DNA of 53,392 bases from Acidobacteriota bacterium (lineage in GTDB: Bacteria; Acidobacteriota; Terriglobia; Terriglobales; Acidobacteriaceae). Made by a program: the position numbers and the translations under genes. The notes beneath the pieces are model-generated. The model searched no databases. It was not told the DNA's origin and saw only the letters and a list, made by a program, of their open reading frames with translations. This document shows, piece after piece, positions 53,374 to 53,392 of this stretch; position 1 is the first letter of the stretch; each line of letters starts with the position of its first letter. The DNA is taken from the NCBI GenBank assembly GCA_021816455.1, contig JAKAXU010000019.1, positions 1 to 53,392 on the forward strand, given 5' to 3'.

Positions 53374-53392
53374 TGCCTCGCAGCGCGTCTGT

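Overview
The window is a GC-rich bacterial chromosome segment. Its gene families point to Acidobacteriota, class Terriglobia (Acidobacteriaceae-like): a DUF1844 protein, secreted Ig-like repeat proteins, a CRTAC1/FG-GAP protein with a Tat signal, a large PIG-L protein, a long secreted M14 peptidase, a coiled-coil porin and a slipin/NfeD pair. Most genes are housekeeping, tightly packed and strongly C/G-ending in codon use. Taxonomy is inferred from gene content only.

Layout. 1-108 is the C-terminal end of an IS5-like transposase. 219-1872 (-) holds a methyltransferase and an Ig-like secreted protein. 2139-13278 (mostly +) holds ruvA, a DUF2461 gene, an HU gene, mnmE, an M14 carboxypeptidase, an S41-like protein without its catalytic dyad, and a class A penicillin-binding protein whose 3' end overlaps ribF. 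13175-16901 (-) is an apparent operon ygfZ > DUF1884-type small protein (DUF1844) > PhnP-like hydrolase > ribF. 17139-27433 (+) runs zinc peptidase, tyrosine-phosphatase-like protein, lipoprotein, mtnP, PfkB kinase, membrane glycosyltransferase, then a translationally coupled murein-precursor block dapF-like > ldcA > mpl > plsC. 27438-34557 (-) holds SPOR protein, slipin, NfeD, TPR protein, GT39 and DUF3467, preceded by tRNA-Leu(UAG). 34819-39739 (-) holds a porin and a PIG-L protein. 39797-43898 (+) holds an APC permease, rpmE, a two-gene HEPN cassette and dusB. 43918-50846 holds a secretin-N-like protein, a PD-(D/E)XK protein overlapping a DinB/YfiT gene, a tiny His-rich secreted protein, tldD and the CRTAC1 protein.

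The last 2.4 kb (about 51,000 onward) is visibly richer in A/T and looks accessory. It holds a lipoprotein gene broken at a 9-G tract, a secreted aspartic protease with two DTG lobes, a short stretch strikingly like the E. coli lac operator, a MoaD/ThiS-like gene and a 14-C run.

The main points for follow-up are: (i) the HEPN plus partner cassette between the rpmE terminator and dusB, a candidate undescribed toxin-antitoxin or defence module; (ii) a DapF homologue in which both catalytic cysteines are serine, sitting in a cell-wall recycling operon; (iii) an S41 protein lacking both Ser and Lys of its dyad; (iv) the poly-G broken lipoprotein next to the two-lobed aspartic protease.
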